From Paludibacteraceae bacterium (GTDB taxonomy: Bacteria; Bacteroidota; Bacteroidia; Bacteroidales; Paludibacteraceae), in assembly GCA_024401535.1 (NCBI GenBank), contig JAKSKX010000003.1, positions 62,001 through 126,000 on the forward strand: a DNA stretch of 64,000 bases, read 5' to 3'. The notes beneath the pieces were generated by a model. The model had not been told where the DNA came from, made no database searches, and saw only the letters and a program-made list of their open reading frames with translations. A program made the translations under genes and the position numbers. Positions 7,755 through 15,922 of the stretch are shown here, piece by piece. Positions within the stretch are counted from its first letter, which is position 1. Each line of letters starts with the position of its first letter.

Positions 7755-8768
7755 ATGAAAAGAATTTTAGGAACAGCAATTGTGGTAGCTATGGCTACCG
7801 CTACTTCATTTGCTAACAAGTACACAACTATTGTAAGCAAAGATGCGACAATTTCAATACCAGTTGAAAAGATGGACAGTATCATGTTTACGGAGGACGA
7901 CCAGACATCTGATTTTCAGTTTGCCGTTCACGACACTGTGTTCCAACCGGTTCAGAAGAGTATTCGCACCTCTACATTCGAAGATAATTCAGAATGTTGG
8001 GATGCTGACAAGAATACAGTTCTTTGGTCTTCAAAAATTGACAAACTTCAATACATGGGAGAACTTTATGGTTCAAATGCACGTAAATTCTCTACTTTCT
8101 ACGACCCAGAGACACAACTTCTATCAGGTTTGACTTGTGTAGTTGATACAACTCAGGATGTTTCTTATGGAGAAGCATTTTGGTCAGGAGGTTTTGCTGT
8201 CACAAACTATTACTCAAACAGTTACAAACTTGACGAAGTAAGCAAACAACTTGGCGAGGAATTTAGCGCATGGTTCGAAACTCAATTAACAGTTTATGAT
8301 ATTGACAACGAGTCGGCAGGTCACAATTCTGCGCAGTGCTTGATTGGGTATGGATACTATGACGGGTCGGGATTCTCGTCAGACAACAGACCTTCTTTCG
8401 CCTTCGCTGACAGTTCATACCATTTTATTTATGGCACACCAGTTTCGGCAGATGTAAAGGTTGCATGCTATTTCGCTCATTCTGTTATAGATGGAGATGA
8501 CTTCAACGAACCAATCACAAAAGACTCTCGCTTGATAGTAGAAGTTATTGGCTATGACGAAAATGGCAAGGAAACTGGAAAATCTCAGATAGATTTAGTT
8601 AAGAATGGCAGAGTGTTTGCTGACTGGCAGACTATAGACCTCACTCCTCTTGGAGATTGCCATATATTCAGATTCAATATAAGGGATTTGGTAGGAGACC
8701 AGAGTAACGACTACGGATTGAGTTCTGCAGCATACATAGCTGTCGATAATGTTAAAGTTTTAAGATGA
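7755..8768 (+). CDS. Exported DUF4465-like protein, B12 locus
   Basis: The 337-residue product has a signal peptide (RILGTAIVVAMATATSFA) and an N-terminal module KYTTIVSK...MDSIMFTEDD like those of its two upstream neighbours. The remaining 250 residues fit the beta-sandwich DUF4465 pattern: EAFWSGGFAVTNYYS, CLIGYGYYDG, VKVACYFAHSV, then FADWQTIDLTPLG and AYIAVDNVKV at the end. DUF4465 genes often sit in Bacteroidota B12 loci. It starts 2 bases after the previous stop and overlaps the next start by 4 bases (ATGA). A surface ligand-binding role, perhaps for cobalamin, is inferred from context. Confidence 0.7.
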   Translation: MKRILGTAIVVAMATATSFANKYTTIVSKDATISIPVEKMDSIMFTEDDQTSDFQFAVHDTVFQPVQKSIRTSTFEDNSECWDADKNTVLWSSKIDKLQYMGELYGSNARKFSTFYDPETQLLSGLTCVVDTTQDVSYGEAFWSGGFAVTNYYSNSYKLDEVSKQLGEEFSAWFETQLTVYDIDNESAGHNSAQCLIGYGYYDGSGFSSDNRPSFAFADSSYHFIYGTPVSADVKVACYFAHSVIDGDDFNEPITKDSRLIVEVIGYDENGKETGKSQIDLVKNGRVFADWQTIDLTPLGDCHIFRFNIRDLVGDQSNDYGLSSAAYIAVDNVKVLR

Positions 8769-9718
8769 AAAAGCTGCTGGTAATATTCCCATTGCTACTA
8801 ATCGCATGTTCTTCGGAACATGAAAGCGAAGAGGAGCCACAGCCAAACTATATGCGTGAAACAACCAGCAGTTCTTTTGCTGGTTGCACACGCATTTTTG
8901 ATTTCGTACAGGCTCCAGGACAGTTTGTCAATGACGCTGCTATTGCAGGACAAAAAACTGAACAAACGAACTTGACGAATGAAAAGGATGCTATAAAATG
9001 GGCTAACACTCGCATCTTCGCCAAGTCTGAAGCATTCATATCCCTTGGCGCATGGGGTGGCTATATCGTGGTTGGATTTGACCATTCGGTAGCAAGAGAC
9101 AACAAGATAGCAGTCCAATCCAACACCTTCAAAGGCAGCAGTGAACCGGGCATAGTATATGTCTCAAAGGACGAGAACGGCAACGGGCTTCCCGATGACA
9201 AATGGTATATGATAGAGGGCTCGAGTAAAGACGTGGACACTGACTACGAAGTAACGTACTACAGACCTGACTCTGCGAAGAAATCTGTTCAATGGGTGGA
9301 CAAATACGGAAACAAAGGAGAGATTGACTACCTTGAAGCATACCATAAACAAGACTACTACTACCCTAGCTATATTTCGGCAGATTCATTAACTCTGCAC
9401 GGTGCTTGCTTAATGGACTTCAAGCCATACGACAAGTCAGGCAAAGGTGCATATTGGGTAAACCCAGAGTATGATTTCGGCTATAGCGACAACTGCGGAA
9501 ACGACTTTGTAAAACAAGACGGAAGAATATTGAATATTCTTGAAATACCATCTCAGCTAGAATATATTGACTTTGTTAAAGTGCAGACCGGAGCACAGGC
9601 AAAAGCCGGATGGTTAGGAGAAAATTCCACTGAATTCCTTCAAGTATATGACTGGAAACTGTATCAGGAAATCATTTTAGAAAACCAGCTGGACAGAGTA
9701 CACCCTATTTTATATTGA
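8765..9718 (+). CDS. Surface lipoprotein of the B12 locus (paralogue of the 684-residue protein)
   Basis: The 317-residue product has a lipoprotein signal (LVIFPLLLIACSSEHESEEE, lipobox LIAC followed by an acidic stretch typical of the Bacteroidota surface-export signal). Residues 40-305 are one domain, paralogous to residues 149-400 of the protein at 5698-7752, ending in YIDFVKVQTGAQAKAGWLGENSTEF. It lacks the repeat stalk and the coiled-coil tail of that protein. It overlaps the previous gene by 4 bases and precedes btuG by 6. It is probably a surface accessory of cobalamin capture, though no function is proven for the domain. Confidence 0.72.
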   Translation: MKKLLVIFPLLLIACSSEHESEEEPQPNYMRETTSSSFAGCTRIFDFVQAPGQFVNDAAIAGQKTEQTNLTNEKDAIKWANTRIFAKSEAFISLGAWGGYIVVGFDHSVARDNKIAVQSNTFKGSSEPGIVYVSKDENGNGLPDDKWYMIEGSSKDVDTDYEVTYYRPDSAKKSVQWVDKYGNKGEIDYLEAYHKQDYYYPSYISADSLTLHGACLMDFKPYDKSGKGAYWVNPEYDFGYSDNCGNDFVKQDGRILNILEIPSQLEYIDFVKVQTGAQAKAGWLGENSTEFLQVYDWKLYQEIILENQLDRVHPILY

Positions 9719-9724
9719 TTTCAA

Positions 9725-10780
9725 GTGAAGAAGCAACTGTTGTATATCTTATGCTTATTTCTCTCGTCTTGTATGGAGTGGCCGTACAGAGACGAAGAGC
9801 TTGTACGCCATGACTACAACCTGTTGGTCTGCAACGAGGGTAATTTCCAGTATGGCAATGCCTCAATATCACTATTCAACACCCAAAACGGAAACGTGGA
9901 GCAAGAGGTGTTCAACAAAGCTAATGGAATGCGATTGGGAGACGTATGCCAGTCTGCCACCTATGCCTACGGGAAACTATGGCTTGTAGTTAACAATTCC
10001 CACGTAATATTCTGCGTTGACACAAAAACTTTCCAGGAACTAGGCAGAATCGAGGACCTTGTAAGCCCTCGCTACATACATTTCCTTTCGGAAGAAAAAG
10101 CCTATGTAACGAATCTTTGGTCGGAATACATCGACATAGTGAATCCCAAAACATTCCAAAAGATTGGAGCTATAAAAGTTCCAGGGCAAGTGGCTTCTTC
10201 GGGTTCTACCGAACAAATGGTACAAATCGGCACAAAGGTTTATGTAAACTGCTGGTCGTATCAAAACACAGTAATCAGCATAGACACTAACACAGACGAA
10301 GTTTCCGAATCCGTAGAAGTAGGAATACAGCCGACATCTCTATGCAAAGACAAGGACAACAATCTTTGGACTGTCACAGACGGGGGATATGAAGGCTCCT
10401 GGTATGGACACACTGCACCTTCTCTTGTAAAGGTTGGCATTGAACCTCTCAGAGTTGTATGGGCAAAACCTTTGTCCGGAGAGGAAGGTTGGGGAGCTTC
10501 TGAGATTCAAACAAACAGAACCGGAGACACTGTATTCTTTATCCATGACGCGATAAAGAGAATGTCGATATATGACACAGTACCAGAAAATATAATACCT
10601 TTTGACAACACAATTTATTACGGATTGACAATAGATCCGAAAACGAGCGACATCTACGTTGCCGATGCAATAGACTACGTTCAGCCAGGTATAGTCAAGA
10701 GATACAAATCAAACGGGGAGTTTGTATCTTCGTTCAGAGTAGGAATTATTCCTGGAGCATTTTGTTGGGTGTATGAATAG
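9725..10780 (+). CDS. btuG: BtuG-like surface cobalamin-binding beta-propeller lipoprotein
   Basis: BtuG lids the BtuB channel in gut Bacteroides and captures cobalamin with extreme affinity. The 351-residue product starts at GTG and has a lipobox (FLSSC). A series of YncE-like propeller blades follows: LLVCNEGNFQYGNASIS, LWLVVNNSHVIFCVDTKTF, AYVTNLWSEYIDIVNPKTF, VYVNCWSYQNTVISIDT, NLWTVTDGG and IYVADAIDYVQPGIVKRY. Length fits the family. It lies directly before btuB, with an 8-base overlap, under the cobalamin riboswitch. The assignment rests on fold pattern plus context. Confidence 0.85.
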   Translation: MKKQLLYILCLFLSSCMEWPYRDEELVRHDYNLLVCNEGNFQYGNASISLFNTQNGNVEQEVFNKANGMRLGDVCQSATYAYGKLWLVVNNSHVIFCVDTKTFQELGRIEDLVSPRYIHFLSEEKAYVTNLWSEYIDIVNPKTFQKIGAIKVPGQVASSGSTEQMVQIGTKVYVNCWSYQNTVISIDTNTDEVSESVEVGIQPTSLCKDKDNNLWTVTDGGYEGSWYGHTAPSLVKVGIEPLRVVWAKPLSGEEGWGASEIQTNRTGDTVFFIHDAIKRMSIYDTVPENIIPFDNTIYYGLTIDPKTSDIYVADAIDYVQPGIVKRYKSNGEFVSSFRVGIIPGAFCWVYE

Positions 10781-12644
10781 ATTACTGCTAATATTCTGGC
10801 TTTTAGCTAACTCATGCTTCGCCTCAGACCTTCCAGAGATAATATGTTGGGGAAACAGAGTCGGCCGCATGGTTGAAGACATTGATTCTTCTGCCATAGA
10901 GACGAATACGGCATCTGTTGCTGACCTTCTAAAACAGAACACAGCTGTATTCGTGAAGTCTTACAGTCGTTCGAGCCTTTCGACCATATCCCTTCGAGGT
11001 ATGGGGGCAACACACACTGTAGCGGAATGGAACGGACTGAACATTACAGATCCTATGACTGGAATGGTCGATTTCTCCACTATACCGACTGTCGGAATTA
11101 GCTCTTGCTCCGTAGCAAAGGGGGCTTCGGCCGTCAACTCTACCGGAGCGTTGGGAGGTGTTGTCGCAATGTTCTCTAATCCTGCAGATAAATTGCAGGC
11201 TTCTGCTACTCTTGGGTCTTATTCTTTGCAAACATACTCGCTTAAAGTTCCAATAAAGACTAAAAACAGCAGACACTCGCTATCTTTTGCCTATTCCAAA
11301 GCCGAGAATGACTTCCATTTCATAAACATCGACAAAAAAATCCTTACTGATGGGAAACGAATACATCCGGTTGAAGTAAACAGACATGGAGCCTATAATT
11401 CCATAGACGGTCTGTATAGCGGAGAAATAGGAACAAAAATCTTGATTAGGCCTTCTCTATGGTGGTCTAAGTTTGAAAGAAATCTGCCATGTCTTACTGT
11501 GGACTACGCAAAATCCGATTTCATAAACAAGCAGAACGACCTGAACTTACGTTCCTCCGTAAGGTTCGAGAAGAACAGCTTCAAGTGGATCATTGGTGCC
11601 ACATACAGTGACATACATTACATCTACGCACGAGAAGTCGCCGAAGAAGACATGCACACGATGCAGGAATCCGACGCATATGCCACAACCTACCAGTCTG
11701 GAGTGGACTACTTCAAAGTGTTTGACAATCATAGGCTGGATGTTTCGGCAAACCTGCTTATGGCTCGCGCGCAATCATTCAACAGAGTCAACCATGATGG
11801 ATATTCTGCTTGGCAATTCTCTGGAACACAGTCAACAAAACTTGCAAAATTTTGGAACAAGTGCAGTTCAAGTGTCCTACTGAAACAACAATGGGGAGGT
11901 TACTACAGACTTGTACCTGCAGCATTCTTTGAGGCTCGAACAAAAAAGAGTACAATAAAATCATCTGTTTCATACAACTACAAATACCCAAGCCTCAACG
12001 ACCTATATTTCCTTCCCGGAGGAAATCCTGACTTGAAGGCAGAGCACGGATGGTCAACTGATTTATCTTGGTCAAGAAAAATATCCTTTCTGCAACTTTC
12101 AACGACTGCCCACTACGGGAAATTCGAAGATTGGATTCAATGGCTTCCTACTCCGAGAGGCTTCTTTACACCAAGAAACATAAAGAGCGTCAGAACTACC
12201 GGCATAGAAATGAGCGCATCAGCAAACGGAAACATAAAAAAAGTCAAATACAAATGTAACTGCTCACTATCACTAACAAGTTCTGTAAACACAAAGGCAT
12301 ATTCTGAATACGACTGTTCTGTTGGAAAACAGCTTCCTTATGTTCCAGTCTTTTCGGGGGTACTGAATCCCGAACTATCATGGAAAGACATTACTCTACA
12401 CTACAGCTGGCAGTCATTCTCTAAAAGACACACAATGTCATCCAATGACGAAACCGTTTTGGGAGAGCTGCCGACATACTTCATGTCAAACATATCTTTG
12501 TCAAAGAAATGGGATTTGGGGAAATTCAATCTTAGCATTTCCGGTGCTGTAAAGAACCTTCTTGACGAAAAATATGTCGAAGTTTTATCTCGACCTATGC
12601 CCGGTAGAAACTATGAATTCACTGCTAAAGTTGAAATAAAGTAA
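10773..12644 (+). CDS. btuB: BtuB-like TonB-dependent cobalamin receptor
   Basis: This is the outer-membrane channel that imports cobalamin using TonB energy. The 623-residue product has a signal peptide and a short TonB-box-like stretch (LPEIICWGNRV). The plug domain covers about residues 35-150 (LLKQNTAVFVKSYS, ISLRGMGATHTVAEWNG, GALGGVVAMF), and the rest is a beta barrel ending NLLDEKY and GRNYEFTAKVEIK. It has no N-terminal carboxypeptidase-like extension, as expected for BtuB rather than SusC. It overlaps btuG by 8 bases and ends the riboswitch-controlled operon. The inner-membrane BtuCDF genes are not in this window. Confidence 0.9.
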   Translation: MNRLLLIFWLLANSCFASDLPEIICWGNRVGRMVEDIDSSAIETNTASVADLLKQNTAVFVKSYSRSSLSTISLRGMGATHTVAEWNGLNITDPMTGMVDFSTIPTVGISSCSVAKGASAVNSTGALGGVVAMFSNPADKLQASATLGSYSLQTYSLKVPIKTKNSRHSLSFAYSKAENDFHFINIDKKILTDGKRIHPVEVNRHGAYNSIDGLYSGEIGTKILIRPSLWWSKFERNLPCLTVDYAKSDFINKQNDLNLRSSVRFEKNSFKWIIGATYSDIHYIYAREVAEEDMHTMQESDAYATTYQSGVDYFKVFDNHRLDVSANLLMARAQSFNRVNHDGYSAWQFSGTQSTKLAKFWNKCSSSVLLKQQWGGYYRLVPAAFFEARTKKSTIKSSVSYNYKYPSLNDLYFLPGGNPDLKAEHGWSTDLSWSRKISFLQLSTTAHYGKFEDWIQWLPTPRGFFTPRNIKSVRTTGIEMSASANGNIKKVKYKCNCSLSLTSSVNTKAYSEYDCSVGKQLPYVPVFSGVLNPELSWKDITLHYSWQSFSKRHTMSSNDETVLGELPTYFMSNISLSKKWDLGKFNLSISGAVKNLLDEKYVEVLSRPMPGRNYEFTAKVEIK

Positions 12645-12672
12645 AGGTAAAATATTTGATAATGAAACAAAA

Positions 12673-12700
12673 AAGAGAGAAGTCAGAAAACTTCTCTCTT
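12673..12700. terminator. Intrinsic terminator between btuB and tRNA-Arg
   Basis: An 11-bp perfect stem (AAGAGAGAAGT and complement) with a 6-base loop lies 29 bases after btuB and just beyond the tRNA 3' end. The T-run is on the minus-strand side (TTTTTT), so it mainly ends the tRNA transcript, but the hairpin can also stop btuB transcription. Confidence 0.85.
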
Positions 12701-12706
12701 ACATTA

Positions 12707-12783
12707 TGGTGATCGGGAAGGGATTCGAACCCTTGACCCACAGCTTAGAAGGCTGTTGCTCTATCCAGCTGAGCTACCCGACC
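12707..12783 (-). tRNA. tRNA-Arg (anticodon TCT)
   Basis: This 77-base gene on the minus strand has a 7-bp acceptor stem (GGTCGGG with CCCGATC), a D arm with AGCTCAGCTGG, an anticodon stem ACAGC/GCTGT with loop CTTCTAA (anticodon TCT, reading AGA and AGG), a T arm with GGTTCGAATCC, discriminator A and an encoded CCA. Its own promoter lies 33 bases upstream. Confidence 0.97.
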
Positions 12784-12815
12784 GACCTTACTGCCTAGAT
12801 TTCTCAAAAGCGATG

Positions 12816-12823
12816 CAAAATTA
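12816..12823 (-). promoter_or_regulatory. tRNA-Arg promoter -7 element
   Basis: The minus strand reads TAATTTTGCATCGC. The -7 match is followed by a GC-rich discriminator that is identical to the one upstream of the tRNA-Gly gene at 47497-47569. Confidence 0.75.
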
Positions 12824-12978
12824 CAACTAAATTTTTAACTATCAAACTCATTCGCCCTATTTTTTATAAAAACTTGTTTATTTAACTGATAATCAAATAA
12901 CAAAACAATCCATTACCTTTTTTAGCATATCAAACATCATTTCTGTCCAATATCTGCCTAAAAAACTACAAAAAGCAC

Positions 12979-12986
12979 TAAATTTG
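12979..12986 (+). promoter_or_regulatory. Promoter -7 element of the efflux adaptor gene
   Basis: TAAATTTG, a match to TAnnTTTG, lies 22 bases upstream of the adaptor ATG at 13009. Confidence 0.7.
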
Positions 12987-13008
12987 CAGTCAAATAACCA
13001 TCGACTAT

Positions 13009-14151
13009 ATGCGAGCAATTCACAACATAGCTTCTTTTGTCACTTTCTTAACAGCAACAGCAACACTGACAGACTGCAGCAACGGTCCACAGAACGCACA
13101 GTCATCGCAGTCGTCACAAGCGGCTATTAAGGAATACGAGGTAATGACTTTGAAACCTATAGACAAAACCATAAACACCTCATTCCCTGCATCAATACGA
13201 GGCAAGCAGGATATTGACATATATCCCAAGGTCGGTGGCACACTTATTCAGGTAAACATAGACGAAGGGCAGAAAGTTTCTCAAGGTCAGAATTTGTTTG
13301 TTATAGACCCTATGCCTTATCAAATTGCACTTAGCACAGCATCAGCCAATGTGGAAAGCGCAAAGGCAAAACTTGCCACAGCCCAACTGCAATATGAAAG
13401 CAAAAAGGAGCTATACAACAAGCAGATCATCTCGAAATATGACCTGAGCATGAGCGAGAACGCACTGCTTGCCGCAAAGGCAAGTCTTGCACAGGCCGAA
13501 TCTCAACAACTGAACGCAAAAAACGACCTTGCAAGCACAGTAGTCAAGAGTCCAACGAACGGAGTTATCGGAATGCTGCCTTTTCGCAAAGGCTCGCTCG
13601 TAAATCCAAACATGAGCAAGCCACTGACTACCGTATCAGACAACTCGTACATGTTCGTACACTTCACCATGAACGAAAACCAAATGCTTAACCTGATGCG
13701 AAAATACGGCTCTCCGGAAGAAGCCATCAAGAGCATGCCCACTGTAACTCTGCAGCTCGGAGACGGAACAACATACAACGAAAAGGGGAAGATAGAGTCT
13801 ATCAGCGGCATAATCGACCAGGAGACAGGAACGATTTCCCTGAACGCACTGTTTCAAAACAAGGGAGGGCTTCTTCGTTCGGGTGGAAGCGGTAACATCA
13901 TCGTACCTACGGAAAGAAAAAACGTGCTGGTTATCCCTGCCTCTGCAACATTCAAGGTACAGGACAAAGTGTTCATATACAAGCTAATGGACGGAGCTGC
14001 CCGTGCCATGCAGATACAGGTCACCCCAGTTGAAGGAGGAACAGAATACATCATCGAAAAGGGATTAAAAGAAAATGAGATCATAATCACGGAAGGAGTC
14101 GGTCTGCTAAGAGAAGGAACACCTGTCAAAGTAAAGACAACGAAAAACTAA
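13009..14151 (+). CDS. RND efflux periplasmic adaptor subunit (AcrA/MexA type)
   Basis: The 380-residue membrane-fusion protein bridges an inner-membrane RND pump and an outer-membrane channel. It shows the lipoyl half-domains (IDIYPKVGGTLIQVNIDEGQKVSQGQNLFVIDPMPY and VKSPTNGVIGML, with a helical hairpin between, about residues 105-165). A beta-barrel domain with the family signature for RND adaptors and a membrane-proximal domain (VIPASATFKVQDKVFIYKL) follow. An N-terminal signal with a Cys (TLTDCS) suggests lipid anchoring, although Asp before the Cys is unusual. No pump gene follows; the next gene is the outer-membrane channel. Confidence 0.93.
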   Translation: MRAIHNIASFVTFLTATATLTDCSNGPQNAQSSQSSQAAIKEYEVMTLKPIDKTINTSFPASIRGKQDIDIYPKVGGTLIQVNIDEGQKVSQGQNLFVIDPMPYQIALSTASANVESAKAKLATAQLQYESKKELYNKQIISKYDLSMSENALLAAKASLAQAESQQLNAKNDLASTVVKSPTNGVIGMLPFRKGSLVNPNMSKPLTTVSDNSYMFVHFTMNENQMLNLMRKYGSPEEAIKSMPTVTLQLGDGTTYNEKGKIESISGIIDQETGTISLNALFQNKGGLLRSGGSGNIIVPTERKNVLVIPASATFKVQDKVFIYKLMDGAARAMQIQVTPVEGGTEYIIEKGLKENEIIITEGVGLLREGTPVKVKTTKN

Positions 14152-14383
14152 GTGGTGAAATCGCCAAGCAAACCAATGGAGCAGAAAAAAACAAATATAT
14201 TATACTACATTGTTTTTCTGGGTACGAAAAAACATATGTGGGTTTGAATATAGTGTTGTCGAGCTTCATATTTAGCACATAGGCATTCTATTTCGACAAA
14301 AGCTGCCCAAAGATTCACAAATATCTCTGCAACAGAAATATACTTTTGATTAAAATCTCACAAAAATTAGGATAAAACAAAAC
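14152..14383 (+). other. Gap where an RND pump gene would be expected
   Basis: These 232 bases between adaptor and channel hold no coding region of useful length and nothing I can match to an AcrB pump in any frame. The longest start here, near 14176, encodes 23 residues. A promoter -7 element at 14341-14348 serves the channel gene. Confidence 0.6.
14341..14348 (+). promoter_or_regulatory. Promoter -7 element of the efflux channel gene
   Basis: TACTTTTG matches TAnnTTTG and lies 35 bases before the channel start. No clear -33 element is visible, so the promoter may be weak. Confidence 0.5.
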
Positions 14384-15760
14384 ATGACAAAAAAAATACT
14401 GATATATCTGACATCCATATTGCTTTGCGGTTGTTCTTTCTATAAGGAGTTTGAAAAGCCGGAAGTAGAGACTCAACACATTTTCGGCAGAAACATAGAG
14501 CCTCAGTACCTTGAGGACTCAACATCCATGGCAAGGCTTTCATGGAAAGACGTATTCACTGACGTATATTTGCAGAGACTTATATCTCATGTCCTGTCTA
14601 ACAACGCAGACATGAAGATTGCAAACCTGAACATAGACAAGGCGGAGGCTTACTTGAAAACAGCCAGGCTAAACTATCTGCCGACTGTAAACTTCAATCC
14701 TCAGTGTCAAATCACGCAAACAGTATGGAACGACAACAGCTCCACATCAAAACACTTCTCAATGCCAATCCAGGCAAATTGGGAGATAGAGACTTTCGGA
14801 AAGATAACAAACAACAAGAGAAAGACATCCATAGACGCAAGTCTGGCCTTGGACTACGCACAAGCAACAAGAGCTAGACTCATCGCAGCCACAGCCAACC
14901 TCTACTACCGACTTCTTATGCTTGACGCTCAGGCCGCCATCGCCCTGGAAACAAAGGAAGGATGGGACAAGACTGTCGAAACAATGAAGGCACTGAAGGA
15001 AGCAGGAATGACAAACGAGGCCGGAGTTGCGCAGAACGAGGCGAATGCAATAGGAATATCGATGACCATTCTTGACCTGGACAGGCAGATCAATGAGGTG
15101 CAGAACTCTCTTTGCATCCTTCTTAGCCGCCCTCTAGGCACAATAGTCAGAGGTCAGCTCGAAGACCAGGTTTTCCCCGAAAGCTTTTCCGTAGGCGTTC
15201 CGGCGGAACTGTTGGAGAACAGACCTGACATTCGTGAAGCAGAAAAGAACCTTGCAAAGACTTACTATGACGTGAAGATTGCAAAGGCGTCACTCTACCC
15301 TTCCCTATCTCTTTCGGGAATGGCTGGTTGGACAAACAACTACGGGGGCATTCCAAATCCAGGAGGCTTCATCGCCCAAGCCTTTGCAGGTGCGACACAA
15401 CCGATATTCGCCCACAAGAGGCTGAAATACAACTACAAGAATGCACAGAAGGACCAGGAAATCGCACTCATACAATATCAGCAGAAAATCCTGGAAGCCG
15501 GCAACGAAGTGAACAATGCTATCCTTAAGTACCAGACTGTAAAGGCAAAAACCGAACTATATGAAAGCCAGGTGGCGGCTCTTGAACGAGCAGCAATGAG
15601 TACTGAACTTCTAATGAAGCATGGTTCGACGACATACCTCGAAGTCATCACTGCCCAGCAGTCGCTGTTGAACGCCAACTTGTCGAGAGTGGCTAACAAA
15701 TTCGAGGAGATACAAAGCATAATAGAGGTTTATACTGCTTTGGGAGGAGGCTGCAACTAA
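14384..15760 (+). CDS. Outer-membrane efflux lipoprotein (TolC/OprM family)
   Basis: The 458-residue product forms the trimeric outer-membrane and periplasmic channel of tripartite efflux systems. It has a lipobox (ILLCGCS) and two outer-membrane efflux repeats: the N-terminal half with WKDVFTD, LISHVLSNNADMKIANLNIDKAEA and TFGKITNNKRKT, and the C-terminal half with LLENRPDIREAEKNLAKTYYDVKIAKASLYPSLSLSG, which is diagnostic of the NodT group. Length is normal. It should pair with the adaptor at 13009-14151, but the pump is missing from between them. Confidence 0.92.
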   Translation: MTKKILIYLTSILLCGCSFYKEFEKPEVETQHIFGRNIEPQYLEDSTSMARLSWKDVFTDVYLQRLISHVLSNNADMKIANLNIDKAEAYLKTARLNYLPTVNFNPQCQITQTVWNDNSSTSKHFSMPIQANWEIETFGKITNNKRKTSIDASLALDYAQATRARLIAATANLYYRLLMLDAQAAIALETKEGWDKTVETMKALKEAGMTNEAGVAQNEANAIGISMTILDLDRQINEVQNSLCILLSRPLGTIVRGQLEDQVFPESFSVGVPAELLENRPDIREAEKNLAKTYYDVKIAKASLYPSLSLSGMAGWTNNYGGIPNPGGFIAQAFAGATQPIFAHKRLKYNYKNAQKDQEIALIQYQQKILEAGNEVNNAILKYQTVKAKTELYESQVAALERAAMSTELLMKHGSTTYLEVITAQQSLLNANLSRVANKFEEIQSIIEVYTALGGGCN

Positions 15761-15799
15761 AAAACACTCAAAAAATTTTGCAGTCTCACAATAAAAGAG

Positions 15800-15807
15800 T
15801 AATTTTG
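15800..15807 (+). promoter_or_regulatory. Promoter -7 element upstream of L25
   Basis: TAATTTTG lies 115 bases before the L25 start. A second match, TAATTTTG at 15887-15894, lies 28 bases before it, so there may be two promoters, one with a long leader and one with a short one. Confidence 0.6.
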
Positions 15808-15809
15808 CG

Positions 15810-15844
15810 ACACTTTTCTGAGGAACAATCTTTGGATAAAGTGT
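15810..15844 (+). promoter_or_regulatory. Hairpin in the L25 leader
   Basis: Arms ACACTTT (15810-15816) and AAAGTGT (15838-15844) form a 7-bp stem over 21 bases. It sits right at the start of the long transcript predicted from the 15800 promoter. It could be a ribosomal-protein autoregulatory leader, but this is untested. Confidence 0.35.
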
Positions 15845-15922
15845 GATGGGAAATTTTGTGGGCCCAGTTCAAAACACAAAGCCACATAATTTTGAGTAAC
15901 AATTTTAATTTTTTTCAAAGAA

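Noticed and set aside
14152..14383. Search for a decayed AcrB pump remnant
   Set aside because: No frame shows pump motifs; the 23-codon frame near 14176 is not similar to the usual pump N terminus. I report only the absence.
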